From positions 1,781,501-1,845,500 of the forward strand of contig CP155577.1 in NCBI GenBank assembly GCA_001306305.2: a stretch of DNA of 64,000 nucleotides, read 5' to 3'. The position numbers and the translations under genes were made by a program. Source of the stretch: Citromicrobium bathyomarinum (GTDB lineage: Bacteria > Pseudomonadota > Alphaproteobacteria > Sphingomonadales > Sphingomonadaceae). Position 1 is the stretch's first letter. Every line of letters begins with the position of its first letter. Of the stretch, positions 34,816-44,331 are shown piece after piece. The notes under the pieces were generated by a model that saw only the letters and a program-made list of their open reading frames with translations, had not been told where the DNA came from and searched no databases.

Positions 34816-36240
34816 TTAGCGTGCCTTTTCGCTTTCGTCACCTGTTCCGCGCGAGGCGGGAACCGGCGGGGTGTCGTGCGCCTGCCCCATCCTGCGGACC
34901 GCAGCGACCTTGTCCAGCAACGGCTGCCAGTCGTCGTCGCGGTCGATTGCGGACCAGATCGCTTCAACCTCGTCGTACAGCATGCTCTGCGGCGCGCCGT
35001 CGTGCCAGTAGTCGTGGTCTAGGCCGGTCGCCTCATAATCGGCGAACAGCGCCTGAAGTTCCGCGCTTGTCGCCCGTCCGCCGCGATGGGCGTAGAAGAA
35101 TGCGTCGGGCGATTGCCCGGTTTCGCGCATGTGTCGCTCGCAGCCCGTGATCAGCGCTGCGTCGCGCGCCTCGTCCAGCGGGGCGACGCCGAGCCGCCAC
35201 AGCCAGCGGCGTCGCAGGTGGGCGGGATAGAGCGCACCGAAGCGCTCAAGCGCGGCAATAAGGCCTTCGGACGGGGCAACGAGCCGCAAGGCAGTGGCAA
35301 GCTGTGCACAATTCCACCCGAGCGACTCTGGCTGGCGTCCGAAGGCATAAAGCCCCGCGTGATCGAAATAGGCGGCGGTGAATCCTGGCTCCCACTTCGG
35401 CAGCCAGCGCCACGGACCATAATCGAAACTTTCGCCCGAGATGTTCATGTTGTCGGTGTTGAGCACGCCGTGCACGAAGCCTGCGACCATCCAGCTCGCG
35501 GCGAGATCGGCCATCCGGTCGACCACCTGGTTCAGCAGGCGCACTGCCGGATCGTCGCGGTCGGGGGCATCCTCTGGCGGGGGCGGGCCGGGGAACTGGG
35601 TCAGGCAGTAATCGACCAGCTGGCGCATATGCTCCGGCTCGTCGTGCGAGAGCAGCCGCTGGAAGGTGCCTATCCGGATGTGGCCGTGGCTGAGCCGGGT
35701 GAGCACGGCTGAGCGGGTGGGCGAGGGTTCGTCGCCGCGAACCAGCTGTTCGCCCGTCTCCACGATCGAGAATGTCTTGGAGGTGTCGACGCCAAGTGCC
35801 TGAAGCATCTCGGTTGCAAGCAGTTCACGCACCGCCCCCTTAAGCGTCAGCCGCCCGTCGCCCGCCCGGCTCCAGGGCGTCTGGCCTGAACCCTTGGTGC
35901 CCAGATCCATCAGGCGGCCACGCTGATCGCGCAGCTGGGCGAACAGGAAACCGCGCCCGTCGCCCAGTTCCGGATTATACACCCGGAACTGATGCCCGTG
36001 GTATCGCAGCGCGAGCGGCTGCGGCAGATTGCCGGTGAGAGATTGGAAGCGACCAAAATGGGCCAGCCATTCGTCGTCCGACAGATCGGCGAGGCCGATA
36101 TCGCCCGCCGCCCGGTCGTTACGCCAGCGCAGCGTCGTGCGCGGGAAGTCGGCGGCCTCCACCGGATCGGCGATCCAGTCGGCCAGATCGAGGATCGGCG
36201 GGGAGCCGGTGTCGCGGTGCTGTTGCGGAATTTCGACCAT
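34816..36240 (-). CDS. selO: SelO (YdiU) family protein adenylyltransferase
   Basis: 474 residues from ATG 36240. SelO is a pseudokinase that transfers AMP to proteins. Family motifs are clear: LALRYHGHQFRVYNPELGDG, LGTKGSGQTPWSRAGDGR, LTLKGAVRELLATEML and HGVLNTDNMNISGESFDYGP with the metal-binding Asn/Asp. The extra upstream codons of the frame are not needed. Divergent from the alpha/beta hydrolase gene. Confidence 0.92.
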   Translation of the reverse strand: MVEIPQQHRDTGSPPILDLADWIADPVEAADFPRTTLRWRNDRAAGDIGLADLSDDEWLAHFGRFQSLTGNLPQPLALRYHGHQFRVYNPELGDGRGFLFAQLRDQRGRLMDLGTKGSGQTPWSRAGDGRLTLKGAVRELLATEMLQALGVDTSKTFSIVETGEQLVRGDEPSPTRSAVLTRLSHGHIRIGTFQRLLSHDEPEHMRQLVDYCLTQFPGPPPPEDAPDRDDPAVRLLNQVVDRMADLAASWMVAGFVHGVLNTDNMNISGESFDYGPWRWLPKWEPGFTAAYFDHAGLYAFGRQPESLGWNCAQLATALRLVAPSEGLIAALERFGALYPAHLRRRWLWRLGVAPLDEARDAALITGCERHMRETGQSPDAFFYAHRGGRATSAELQALFADYEATGLDHDYWHDGAPQSMLYDEVEAIWSAIDRDDDWQPLLDKVAAVRRMGQAHDTPPVPASRGTGDESEKAR

Positions 36241-36303
36241 CGCGGCAATAGTGGGGCCGCGCGGGCTCCCGCGCAACCGACCCGTCCAGATCACGTTTGA
36301 AAG

Positions 36304-37197
36304 ATGCCCATGGATCAGCGCTTTACCGATGGCTTTTGGCGCAGTTCAGACGGCCTCAAGCTCTATTACCGCGACTATCCGGGGGGCGAAGACGGGCGTC
36401 CGCCGATTATCTGCATGCACGGGCTCACCCGCAATTCGCGCGATTTCGCCGATCTGGCAGAGCGGCTTTCGCCCGAATGGCGCGTGATCGTGCCCGAAAT
36501 GCGCGGCCGCGGGCAGAGCGATTATGCCGAAGACGCGGCGACCTATACCCCGCTCAACTATGTCGAGGATGTCGAGGCGCTGCTTGCCGAGCTGGGCATC
36601 GACCGCTTCGTCGCGATCGGCACTTCGCTGGGCGGACTGATGACGATGCTGCTGGCCAACCGCGCTCCCGATCGGCTCGCGGGTGCAGTGCTCAATGATG
36701 TCGGCCCCGAGATCGACGAGGCCGGGCTCGACAAGATTCGCAGCTACGTGGGCCAGGGGCGCAGCTTCCCGACCTGGATGCACGCCGCGCGCGCCCTTCA
36801 GGAAACGCACGAGGACGCGCACCCGACCTACCAACTGGACGATTGGCTGCTGGCGGCCAAGCGCGTGATGGTGCTGGGGCAGAACGGGCGGATCAGCTTC
36901 GACTACGACATGGCGCTGGGCGATGCCTTCCGCGAGACGCCGGACAGCGGCGGTGCCCCGCCTGCCAACCTGTGGCTGGCGTTCGAATCGCTCGGCAACA
37001 TACCGCTGCTGCTGGTGCGCGGTGCTCTGTCCAATCTGTTGTCGGAAGAAACCGTGCGGCAGATGAAGGTCCGCAACCCGGGGATGGAGGTCGTTCTGGT
37101 GCCCGATACCGGGCACGCGCCGATGCTCGACGAGCCGGAGGCGGTCGCCGCGATCGACGCGCTGCTGGCGAAGGTCCGCACCCGGGAAACCGTCTGA
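36304..37197 (+). CDS. Alpha/beta hydrolase
   Basis: 297 residues (ATG 36310 is a possible alternative). The oxyanion region is PPIICMHGLTRNSRDF, the nucleophile Ser108 lies in FVAIGTSLGGLM, and the likely catalytic His is in PDTGHAPMLDEPEA near the C-terminus. The overall pattern is that of the broad hydrolase family to which many esterases belong; the substrate cannot be told. Its TGATG junction with the next gene means the two are co-translated. Confidence 0.85.
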   Translation: MPMDQRFTDGFWRSSDGLKLYYRDYPGGEDGRPPIICMHGLTRNSRDFADLAERLSPEWRVIVPEMRGRGQSDYAEDAATYTPLNYVEDVEALLAELGIDRFVAIGTSLGGLMTMLLANRAPDRLAGAVLNDVGPEIDEAGLDKIRSYVGQGRSFPTWMHAARALQETHEDAHPTYQLDDWLLAAKRVMVLGQNGRISFDYDMALGDAFRETPDSGGAPPANLWLAFESLGNIPLLLVRGALSNLLSEETVRQMKVRNPGMEVVLVPDTGHAPMLDEPEAVAAIDALLAKVRTRETV

Positions 37198-38351
37198 TGG
37201 CGGGCTCCGCGCGCGAAGGGGCACCGCGCGTCCTCCATCTCCACTCCACCTTCGCGGCCGGGGGCAAGGAGCTGCGCAGCGTGCAGCTGATCAACGCCTT
37301 CGGCGAATCGCTGCGCCATGCAATCGTCTCTGCCGATCCGGGCCAGTACGGTGCCGCAGAGCATATCGAGCAGGGGCCTGAGGTCCGCTATCCGCGCGAT
37401 TTCCCCTCCTTGCAGGGAAAACCCATGCCGCGGCGGCTCCAGAAACTCGCCCGCGCGATGCAGCCATACGATCTGGTGCTGACCTACAACTGGGGCGCGA
37501 TGGACGCGGTGATGGCGCATACGCTGTTCACCGATGCGATGGGTCTGCCACCGCTTATCCATCACGAGGATGGCTTCAACGAGGATGAGCAGGAGCGGCT
37601 GAAAACCAGCCGCAACTGGTATCGGCGGATCGCGCTGGGCAAGACTAGCGGGCTGGTCGTCCCGTCCGAGGTGCTGGAGGGGATCGCGCTGCATGCCTGG
37701 CAGCAGCCGATCGGCCGCGTGAAGCACATCCCGAACGGGATCGACACTGCGAAATTCTCCGCCAGTCCGCCGCCCGATGCGCTGCGCGGGGTGATCAAGC
37801 ACGAGGGAGAGCAGTGGATCGGCGCGCTGGCAGGCCTGCGCCCTGTGAAAAATCTCACCGCTCTGGTCCGTGCGGTCGCCCACTTGCCCGAGGACTGGCA
37901 GCTGGTGATTGTTGGCGAAGGGCCGCAGCGTGACGCGATCCGCGATGCTGCGGAAGCGGCGGGGATCGCCCATCGCGTCCATCTGCCCGGCTTCGTCGCC
38001 AACCCGGCAAGCTATATCGGACTGTTCGACATCTTCGCACTGTCTTCCCGGTCCGAACAGTTCCCGCTCTCGGTGGTCGAGGCGATGGCTGCCGCGCTGC
38101 CAGTTACCGCGCCCGCCGTGGGGGATATCGCGGCGATGGTGGCGCAGGAAAATGCGCGCTTCATCGTGCGCCCGAACGACGAGGCTGCGCTGGGCGAGGC
38201 GTTGCAGGTGCTGGCCACCGACCCGGATCTGCGGGCGCAGATCGGGGAAGCCAACCGGGCGAAGGCGCGCAAGCACTTCGACGCGGCGGACATGGTTGCG
38301 GCCTACCGCCGGCTTTACGACAGCGCACTGGGCGGCGGAGTGATCCGCTGA
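37197..38351 (+). CDS. Glycosyltransferase family 4-like protein
   Basis: 384 residues from ATG 37197, which overlaps the stop of the hydrolase gene by one base. GT-B fold: the N-terminal domain has APRVLHLHSTFAAGGKELRS, and the C-terminal domain has HIPNGIDTAKFSA and SRSEQFPLSVVEAMAAALPV with the EX7E-type nucleotide-sugar site. Substrate unknown; pairing with a hydrolase suggests a surface or lipid glycoconjugate, which is inference. Confidence 0.85.
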   Translation: MAGSAREGAPRVLHLHSTFAAGGKELRSVQLINAFGESLRHAIVSADPGQYGAAEHIEQGPEVRYPRDFPSLQGKPMPRRLQKLARAMQPYDLVLTYNWGAMDAVMAHTLFTDAMGLPPLIHHEDGFNEDEQERLKTSRNWYRRIALGKTSGLVVPSEVLEGIALHAWQQPIGRVKHIPNGIDTAKFSASPPPDALRGVIKHEGEQWIGALAGLRPVKNLTALVRAVAHLPEDWQLVIVGEGPQRDAIRDAAEAAGIAHRVHLPGFVANPASYIGLFDIFALSSRSEQFPLSVVEAMAAALPVTAPAVGDIAAMVAQENARFIVRPNDEAALGEALQVLATDPDLRAQIGEANRAKARKHFDAADMVAAYRRLYDSALGGGVIR

Positions 38352-38480
38352 CCGGCAGCCGGGCGTGCTTTCAGCGCCCATTCACCCGCGCTGCTGTTCA
38401 ACCGGTGGCTATTGAATTGACGGCGTCATGGTTTAAAGAACCGCCCCGTTCCCGGCAGTTTTAAGGAAAGTCCCCCAGGC

Positions 38481-39284
38481 GTGGCCCTGTTACCCAATCG
38501 CGACAGCGCAAAGGCGGGCGACCGCAAGGCCAAAACCCAGGCCGCACAGGACGAAGCGTTGCTGCGCGAGGTGGACGATGCCGTCCGCACCGACCAGTAC
38601 CGCCATGTCTGGACCCGTTACGGCATCTACATCATCGGTGTGGTGCTGCTGGGGCTGCTCGCTTTCGCTGCGGTGCTGTTCTTCAGCGGGCAGAGCGAAG
38701 GCAACCGCGAATCCGAATCCGAAACGCTGGTGACCGCGCTCGACCAGGTCGAGGCGGGCAATCTGGATCAGGCCGACGAGGCGCTGGCACCGCTGGCCGA
38801 AGATGGCCGGGGCGGCGGCAAGACGCAGGCGCAGATGCTGCGCGCGGGGATCGCGCTGGAGCAGGGCCGGGCGAAGGAAGCCGCAGAGCTGTTCGGCCAG
38901 GTCGCCGCCGACGAGGACGTGCCCCAGTCGATCCGCGATCTTGCAGAACTGCGCGCGGTCGTCGCCGGCTATGACTCGATGAAGCCTGCAGAGGTGATCC
39001 GCCGTCTGACGCCGCTGGCCCAGCCGGACCAGCCGTACTACGGCAGCGCGGGCGAGATCCTTGCGATGGCCTATCTCGAAGGCGGCGATAAGGAACGCGC
39101 CGGCAAGCTGTTCGGCGAGATTGCCATGGATGACGACGTGCCCGACACGATCCGCGGCCGCGCGCGCCAGATGGCCAGCGTGCTGGGTGTGGATGCGGTC
39201 GGCGATGTCGACGAACTGATCAAAAGTCTGCGCGGGCCCGCCGGCGCGGGCGGTGCGCCGCCGACAGGCGCACAGCCGGAATAA
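38481..39284 (+). CDS. YfgM-like tetratricopeptide membrane protein
   Basis: 267 residues from GTG 38481. A charged cytoplasmic N-terminus, one membrane helix (about residues 49-70, YGIYIIGVVLLGLLAFAAVLFF) and a periplasmic TPR region (about 85-245) match the YfgM/ancillary SecYEG translocon family. It stands directly before bamB, as in E. coli, where both relate to outer-membrane and periplasmic protein traffic. Confidence 0.88.
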   Translation: MALLPNRDSAKAGDRKAKTQAAQDEALLREVDDAVRTDQYRHVWTRYGIYIIGVVLLGLLAFAAVLFFSGQSEGNRESESETLVTALDQVEAGNLDQADEALAPLAEDGRGGGKTQAQMLRAGIALEQGRAKEAAELFGQVAADEDVPQSIRDLAELRAVVAGYDSMKPAEVIRRLTPLAQPDQPYYGSAGEILAMAYLEGGDKERAGKLFGEIAMDDDVPDTIRGRARQMASVLGVDAVGDVDELIKSLRGPAGAGGAPPTGAQPE

Positions 39285-39336
39285 ACGGCGCACACACCTA
39301 ACACTTGGCCCCCGAGGCGGGGCGACATTTCGGAGG

Positions 39337-40674
39337 ATGACCTTGCGATCCATTGGTGCCACCCCGCTTCTTCTCGCGGCGCTGTTCGTCACCGGCTGTT
39401 CGGGCGGTCTGTTCGGCGGCGGAGACAAGAAGGTTACCCCGACCGTGGGCAACCGCGAGCCGGTTCTCTCCCGCATTGAAAGCGGTGCCAAGGTCGACCC
39501 CAGCATCTCCGGCGTTTCAGTGGTGCTGCCTCCCGCACGCGTCAACGAAACCTGGGCGATGGCCAGTGGCACGCCGAGCAAGAGCTATGGCAACCTCGCG
39601 CTGGGTGCCAGCCCGACCCGCGCGTGGAGCGCGCAGATTCCGGGATCGAGCAACAAGCGCCGTCTGGGCGCCGCCCCGATCGTTGCCGGCGGTACGCTCT
39701 ACGTCACCGATACTGCGGGCACTGTGCACGCGTTCGATGCGGATACTGGTGCACGCAAGTGGGAATACCGGCCGGAGATCGACTCGGATCTGCGCGGCAC
39801 GGCCTTCGGAGGCGGCATCGCGGTCGCGGGCAATCGCCTGTTCGCGACCAGCGGCACCGGCCAGGTGGTCGCGCTGAACGCCGCCGACGGCAGCGTAATC
39901 TGGAGCGCCAGTCCCGCCGGGCCGCTGCGCGATTCGCCCACGCTCGCCTTCAACCTTGTGCTGGTGATGACCCAGGACAACCGGATCATCGCGCTCAGCC
40001 AGGATGATGGCTCAGTCGAATGGGAAAACTCCGGCTCGACCGCGCAGGCTGGCGTGTTCGGCGTGGCGTCGCCTGCAGCCGGGCAGGGCACGATCGTTGC
40101 GGGCTACAGCTCGGGCGAACTGGTCGCCTATCGTTACGAAAACGGGCGCGAGCTGTGGGCCGATGCGCTGGCGCGCACCTCCATCTCGACCGAGGTCGGC
40201 AGCCTGACGGATATCGATGCCGATCCGATCATCGATGGCGGCCGCGTCTATGCGCTGGGCCAGGGTGGCCGCATGGCCGCCTACGAACTGGTTACCGGCC
40301 AGCGCGTGTGGGAACTCAACCTCGCCGGGATTTCGACTCCGGCGCTGGCGGGTGAGTGGCTGTTCACGCTGACCAGCGATGCGCGCCTGCTGGCGATTGC
40401 CCGGGGCAGCGGCAAGATCCGCTGGATCACCCAGCTCGCCCGCTATCGCAATGAGGAAGACCGCAAGGGCCCGATCTTCTGGACCGGTCCGGTGCTCGCC
40501 AACAACATGCTCTACGTCGGCAATTCGAACGGCGAGCTGTGGCAGGTGAGCGTGGGCGAAGGCGCGGCCAACCTGATGACCGAGCTCAAGGCCGGCGTCA
40601 CCCTGCCGCCGATCGTCGCCAACAACACGCTCTACGTGCTCGACGACAGCGGTACCATCACCGCGTTCCGCTAA
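39337..40674 (+). CDS. bamB: Outer membrane assembly lipoprotein BamB
   Basis: 445 residues from ATG 39337 behind GGAGG. The lipobox is LFVTGC with Cys21. The rest is an eight-bladed beta-propeller of PQQ-like repeats, with phrases such as GTLYVTDTAGTVHAFDADTG, QVVALNAADGSVIW and GRVYALGQGGRMAAYELVTG. Part of the BAM complex for outer-membrane beta-barrels. In many bacteria der (engA) follows; here it does not. Confidence 0.95.
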   Translation: MTLRSIGATPLLLAALFVTGCSGGLFGGGDKKVTPTVGNREPVLSRIESGAKVDPSISGVSVVLPPARVNETWAMASGTPSKSYGNLALGASPTRAWSAQIPGSSNKRRLGAAPIVAGGTLYVTDTAGTVHAFDADTGARKWEYRPEIDSDLRGTAFGGGIAVAGNRLFATSGTGQVVALNAADGSVIWSASPAGPLRDSPTLAFNLVLVMTQDNRIIALSQDDGSVEWENSGSTAQAGVFGVASPAAGQGTIVAGYSSGELVAYRYENGRELWADALARTSISTEVGSLTDIDADPIIDGGRVYALGQGGRMAAYELVTGQRVWELNLAGISTPALAGEWLFTLTSDARLLAIARGSGKIRWITQLARYRNEEDRKGPIFWTGPVLANNMLYVGNSNGELWQVSVGEGAANLMTELKAGVTLPPIVANNTLYVLDDSGTITAFR

Positions 40675-40682
40675 GGGAAGTG

Positions 40683-40708
40683 ACGCGGCGGCCTGCGAGC
40701 CGCCGCGT
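40683..40708 (+). terminator. Hairpin after bamB
   Basis: A perfect 10-bp stem ACGCGGCGGC / GCCGCCGCGT with loop CTGCGA begins 9 bp after the bamB stop. The downstream bases (TACCGAGCATTTAACCCTTTT) include a late T-tract. It is a probable terminator. Confidence 0.6.
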
Positions 40709-40746
40709 TACCGAGCATTTAACCCTTTTGGGCCTAAGGCGGCGTC

Positions 40747-42102
40747 ATGCGCGAAGACGCCTCCAGCTCACAACCGCCCCGCAGCGATGTCTCCGCTGGC
40801 GTAGGTATTGTCGGCCTTGCCGGGCTTCTCGGCTGGATCGCGTTCTGCCGCGCCTTCCCTGACATCTCGACCGCGCTCGACCTGCCCGGCCCCCATGCGC
40901 GGCTGGCCGGTCCTTATGCGGCGCTGTGCGGCCTGCTCGCCAGTGGTGTGCCGATGGTGCTGTGGTCGATCCTGGTCGACAAGGTCCATCGCCGCCCTTC
41001 GACCGGACTGGTGCTGGGCAAACAGGGCCCGGCACACAGTACGCGGGCAATCTCCTTCACCAAGCTGACCGGCCTGTGGGCGACCTGGGCGGTGATCGCC
41101 GTGCTCTACGGGCTCGGACGCTGGTACTGGGACGGCAATTATCTGTTCGCGATGGAGGTGCTGGCCTACGCCGCAGTTCCCGCGCTGATCCTGTCGGTGC
41201 CGTACATCTTCTGGATCGACCGGCGGATGGAAGACCCGCGCGACGGCACCTGGCATTTCGGGGCCTTCCTGCTCGCGCGCGAGCAGTGGGACCGCGAAAA
41301 GGTCATCGGTCACTGGCGCGCGTGGATCATCAAGGGCTTCTTCGGCGCGTTCATGATCTCGATCCTGCCCGGCGGTTTCGCCGAGGTGGTGAACGCCAAC
41401 CCCGCCGAGCTGGCGACCCGGCCCGGTGCGCTGGCACTGGCGGTCATCTCGCTGCTGTTCGTGATCGACGTGCAGATCGGGACGGTCGGCTATGTGATGA
41501 CGATGCGCCCGCTCGATACGCATATCCGCAGCGGCAACCCGTTTCTCGCCGGCTGGATCGCCGCGCTGCTGTGTTACCCTCCGTTCGTGTACGGCATCAC
41601 CGGCGCGGGCGGCCTGCTATCCTACGAGAACAACGCTCCCGGCTGGCAGCACTGGCTGGCGGGTGAGCCGTGGCTGATGGCGCTGTGGGGCGGCTGGCTG
41701 GTGGTGCTGACCGGCATGTATGCCTGGGCGACGGTGGTCTTCGGCCTGCGGTTCTCGAACCTGACCTATCGCGGCGTGATCACCCACGGGCCTTACCGCT
41801 TCACCCGCCACCCGGCCTATCTCTCCAAGAACCTGTTCTGGTGGAGTGCGGCGCTGCCGTTCCTCGTCACGAACGGAGGCCTGCTGGAGGCGGTGCGCAA
41901 CGTCGTCGGCCTCGCGCTCGTCTCGGGCATCTACTACTGGCGCGCACGCACCGAAGAGGCGCACCTGCTGCGCGAAGATGCCAAATATCGCGAATACCAC
42001 GCGTGGATGAGCCGCAACGGCCCGCTCACGGTCGCCATCGGGGCGCTGGGCCATGCGATCTCGCGCGGGCGCAGCCAGCAGCCGCTCCATCCCGCGGAAT
42101 GA
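40747..42102 (+). CDS. Isoprenylcysteine carboxyl methyltransferase-like membrane protein
   Basis: 451 residues with many membrane segments. The C-terminal domain has the ICMT/NnrU/phospholipid methyltransferase signature: VITHGPYRFTRHPAYLSKN (with the catalytic His/Pro-containing motif) and RARTEEAHLLREDAKYREYH. The N-terminal 250 residues, with seven or so helices, are additional to the usual 200-residue enzyme. It could methylate a lipid or a small thiol/isoprenoid; the substrate is unknown. Confidence 0.8.
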   Translation: MREDASSSQPPRSDVSAGVGIVGLAGLLGWIAFCRAFPDISTALDLPGPHARLAGPYAALCGLLASGVPMVLWSILVDKVHRRPSTGLVLGKQGPAHSTRAISFTKLTGLWATWAVIAVLYGLGRWYWDGNYLFAMEVLAYAAVPALILSVPYIFWIDRRMEDPRDGTWHFGAFLLAREQWDREKVIGHWRAWIIKGFFGAFMISILPGGFAEVVNANPAELATRPGALALAVISLLFVIDVQIGTVGYVMTMRPLDTHIRSGNPFLAGWIAALLCYPPFVYGITGAGGLLSYENNAPGWQHWLAGEPWLMALWGGWLVVLTGMYAWATVVFGLRFSNLTYRGVITHGPYRFTRHPAYLSKNLFWWSAALPFLVTNGGLLEAVRNVVGLALVSGIYYWRARTEEAHLLREDAKYREYHAWMSRNGPLTVAIGALGHAISRGRSQQPLHPAE

Positions 42103-42112
42103 ACGCCGCAGG

Positions 42113-43483
42113 TTAGAAGCTGTATTTGTAAACCCGCGTAATATCGCCGCCCCATTCGCCGTGATAGCGATCGAGCATCCGCTGCGCGGGCGACTTACCG
42201 CTTTCGACGATTTCGTCGAGCGTCTGCAGGAAGCCGGTCTCGTTATCGCCGCCCGTGTTCAACCGCGCACGCGCGGTGAGGCCCGACCGGGCGATTTCGA
42301 GCACGTCCTTGCCCAGATCCTGCAGCGTGCGCCCACCGGGGACGCTCGCGGCGAGCCCTTCCTTCGGCACCGCGTTGCGCAGCGCCTCGCGCTCTTCCAT
42401 CGACCAGTCCTTGACCAGATCCCACGCTGCATCGAGCGCGCCCTGATCGTATAGCAGGCCGACCCATAGCGCGGGCAGCGCGCAGATCCGGCTCCAAGGC
42501 CCGCCATCGGCCCCGCGCATTTCAAGGAAGCTCTTGAGCCGCACTTCGGGGAAGGCGGTCGAGAGGTGGTCCCACCAGTCGCTTTCCGTCGGCTTTTCGC
42601 CGGGCAGGATCGACAGCTTGCCATCGAGAAAATCGCGGAAGCTGAGGCCCGCCGCGTCGAGATATTTCCCGTCGCGGAAGACGAAGTACATCGGCACGTC
42701 GAGCATGTAGTCGACATAGCGCTCGTACCCGAAATCCTCGTCGAACACGAAGGGCAGCATCCCGGTGCGATGCGGATCGGTGTCCGACCAGATGTGGCTG
42801 CGATAGCTCAGGTAGCCGTTGGGCTTGCCCTCGGTGAACGGCGAATTGGCGAACAGCGCGGTGGCGAGCGGTTGCAGCGCGAGGCCGACGCGGAATTTCT
42901 GCGCCATGTCGGCTTCGGAGGAATAGTCCAGATTGACCTGGATGGTGCAGGTCCGCAGCATCATGTCGAGCCCGAGATTGCCGACCGTCGGCATGTGCCG
43001 CGCCATGATGTCGTAGCGCCCCTTGGGCATCATCGGCAGGTCTTCGCGGGTCTTGTCGGGCCACATGCCCAGGCCGAGGAAACCGACTCCGCAGCGTTCG
43101 CCGATTTCCTTCACCTGGCTGAGGTGCCGACCCGCCTCGTTGCAGGTCTCGTGCAGGTTTTCGAGCGGCGCGCCCGAGAGTTCGAGCTGGCCTGCCGGTT
43201 CGAGGCTGACCGTGCCGTCATCGCCGCTCATCGCGATCACCTTGCCGCCTTCTTCCACCGGCTTCCAGCCGAAATCCTGCAAACTCAGCAGGATATCGCG
43301 GATGCCGCCGGGTTCGTCATAGCTTGGCGCGTGAAAGTCGTCGCGCTTGTAGACCAGCTTTTCGTGCTCGGTCCCGATCCGCCAGGCGGATTTGGGCTTC
43401 TCACCCGCTTGCATCGGAGCGACCAGCTGGTCGCGGTTTTCGATGACGGGTTCGTCTTCGTTCGATGCGTTGCGTGTGCTCAT
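42113..43483 (-). CDS. gshA: Glutamate-cysteine ligase (plant/alphaproteobacterial type)
   Basis: 456 residues; first step of glutathione synthesis. This class-3 (plant-type) GCL has typical phrases KSAWRIGTEHEKLVYKRD, VSLEPAGQLELSGAP and GFLGLGMWPDKTREDLPMMP, with many conserved Glu and Arg residues for ATP-Mg2+ and glutamate. It converges on the ICMT-like gene, with a gap of only 10 bp. rsmE lies 40 bp upstream, on the same strand. Confidence 0.94.
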   Translation of the reverse strand: MSTRNASNEDEPVIENRDQLVAPMQAGEKPKSAWRIGTEHEKLVYKRDDFHAPSYDEPGGIRDILLSLQDFGWKPVEEGGKVIAMSGDDGTVSLEPAGQLELSGAPLENLHETCNEAGRHLSQVKEIGERCGVGFLGLGMWPDKTREDLPMMPKGRYDIMARHMPTVGNLGLDMMLRTCTIQVNLDYSSEADMAQKFRVGLALQPLATALFANSPFTEGKPNGYLSYRSHIWSDTDPHRTGMLPFVFDEDFGYERYVDYMLDVPMYFVFRDGKYLDAAGLSFRDFLDGKLSILPGEKPTESDWWDHLSTAFPEVRLKSFLEMRGADGGPWSRICALPALWVGLLYDQGALDAAWDLVKDWSMEEREALRNAVPKEGLAASVPGGRTLQDLGKDVLEIARSGLTARARLNTGGDNETGFLQTLDEIVESGKSPAQRMLDRYHGEWGGDITRVYKYSF

Positions 43484-43523
43484 CGGGTGGCGTTAGAAAA
43501 CTGGTTCTCGCGAGGGAAGGAAA

Positions 43524-44291
43524 TTATTCTTCGCCTCCTGACACAGGAGACCAGTCGCCCGCCTGCGCCATCCAGATCGAGATCGCGGCAATGGTCGCGG
43601 TCTCGCCGCGCAGGATACGCGGGCCAAGCGTGATCGGGATCGCCTGGGGCAGGGCGCGGATCGCCGCGCGTTCGGCATCGTCGAAGCCGCCTTCGGGGCC
43701 GGTGAGAATTGCGGCAGGGGCACCGTGGCGGGCGAATGCGCTGGCCGCATCCTCGCCCCCTTCCTCATCCGCGAAGAACAGCGCGCGCTCTGCGGGCCAA
43801 TCTGCCAGCAGCGCGTCCAGCTTCACCGGCCCGGCCACCTGCGGCAGCGCGGTGCGCGCACATTGCTCCGCCGCCTCGGTGACGATGGTCGCCGCGCGTT
43901 CGGGATTGAGCTTGTCGGCGACGCAGCGGCGGGTGACGACCGGGCGGATCGCCGCGACGCCCAGCTCGGTCGCCTTTTCCAGCACCAGGTCGAAACGGTC
44001 TTTCTTGAGCAGGGCGGGGCACAGCCACAGGTCGGGCACCGCCTCACGCTCGCGCAAGCGCTCGACCACGGTCACATCGACTCGCCGCTTGTCCACCTGC
44101 CCGACTCGGGCGGCCCATTCGCCGGTGAGGTCGTCGCACAGGATGACCGTGTCGCCTTCGGACACGCGCATGACCTTGCCCAGATAATGCGCGCGATTGC
44201 CATAGAGAGCGATGGTGCGGCCTTCGCCAAGCTCGTCCTCGACGAACAGGCGCGGGGCGCTTTTCGGGGGCCAGGCGGGGGTGGCGGGCAT
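43524..44291 (-). CDS. rsmE: 16S rRNA m3U1498 methyltransferase
   Basis: 255 residues from ATG 44291. SPOUT-fold enzyme with the trefoil-knot motifs AAILTGPEGGFDDAERAAI and ITLGPRILRGETATIAAIS near the C-terminus. The N-terminus has the PUA-like domain with LYGNRAHYLGKVMRVSEGD. It runs divergently from ubiA with a gap of 40 bp, so the two promoters must overlap. Confidence 0.95.
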   Translation of the reverse strand: MPATPAWPPKSAPRLFVEDELGEGRTIALYGNRAHYLGKVMRVSEGDTVILCDDLTGEWAARVGQVDKRRVDVTVVERLREREAVPDLWLCPALLKKDRFDLVLEKATELGVAAIRPVVTRRCVADKLNPERAATIVTEAAEQCARTALPQVAGPVKLDALLADWPAERALFFADEEGGEDAASAFARHGAPAAILTGPEGGFDDAERAAIRALPQAIPITLGPRILRGETATIAAISIWMAQAGDWSPVSGGEE

Positions 44292-44331
44292 GGCTGGGCA
44301 GGTGCCACGCGGCGCGCTAGGGAGCAAGTCC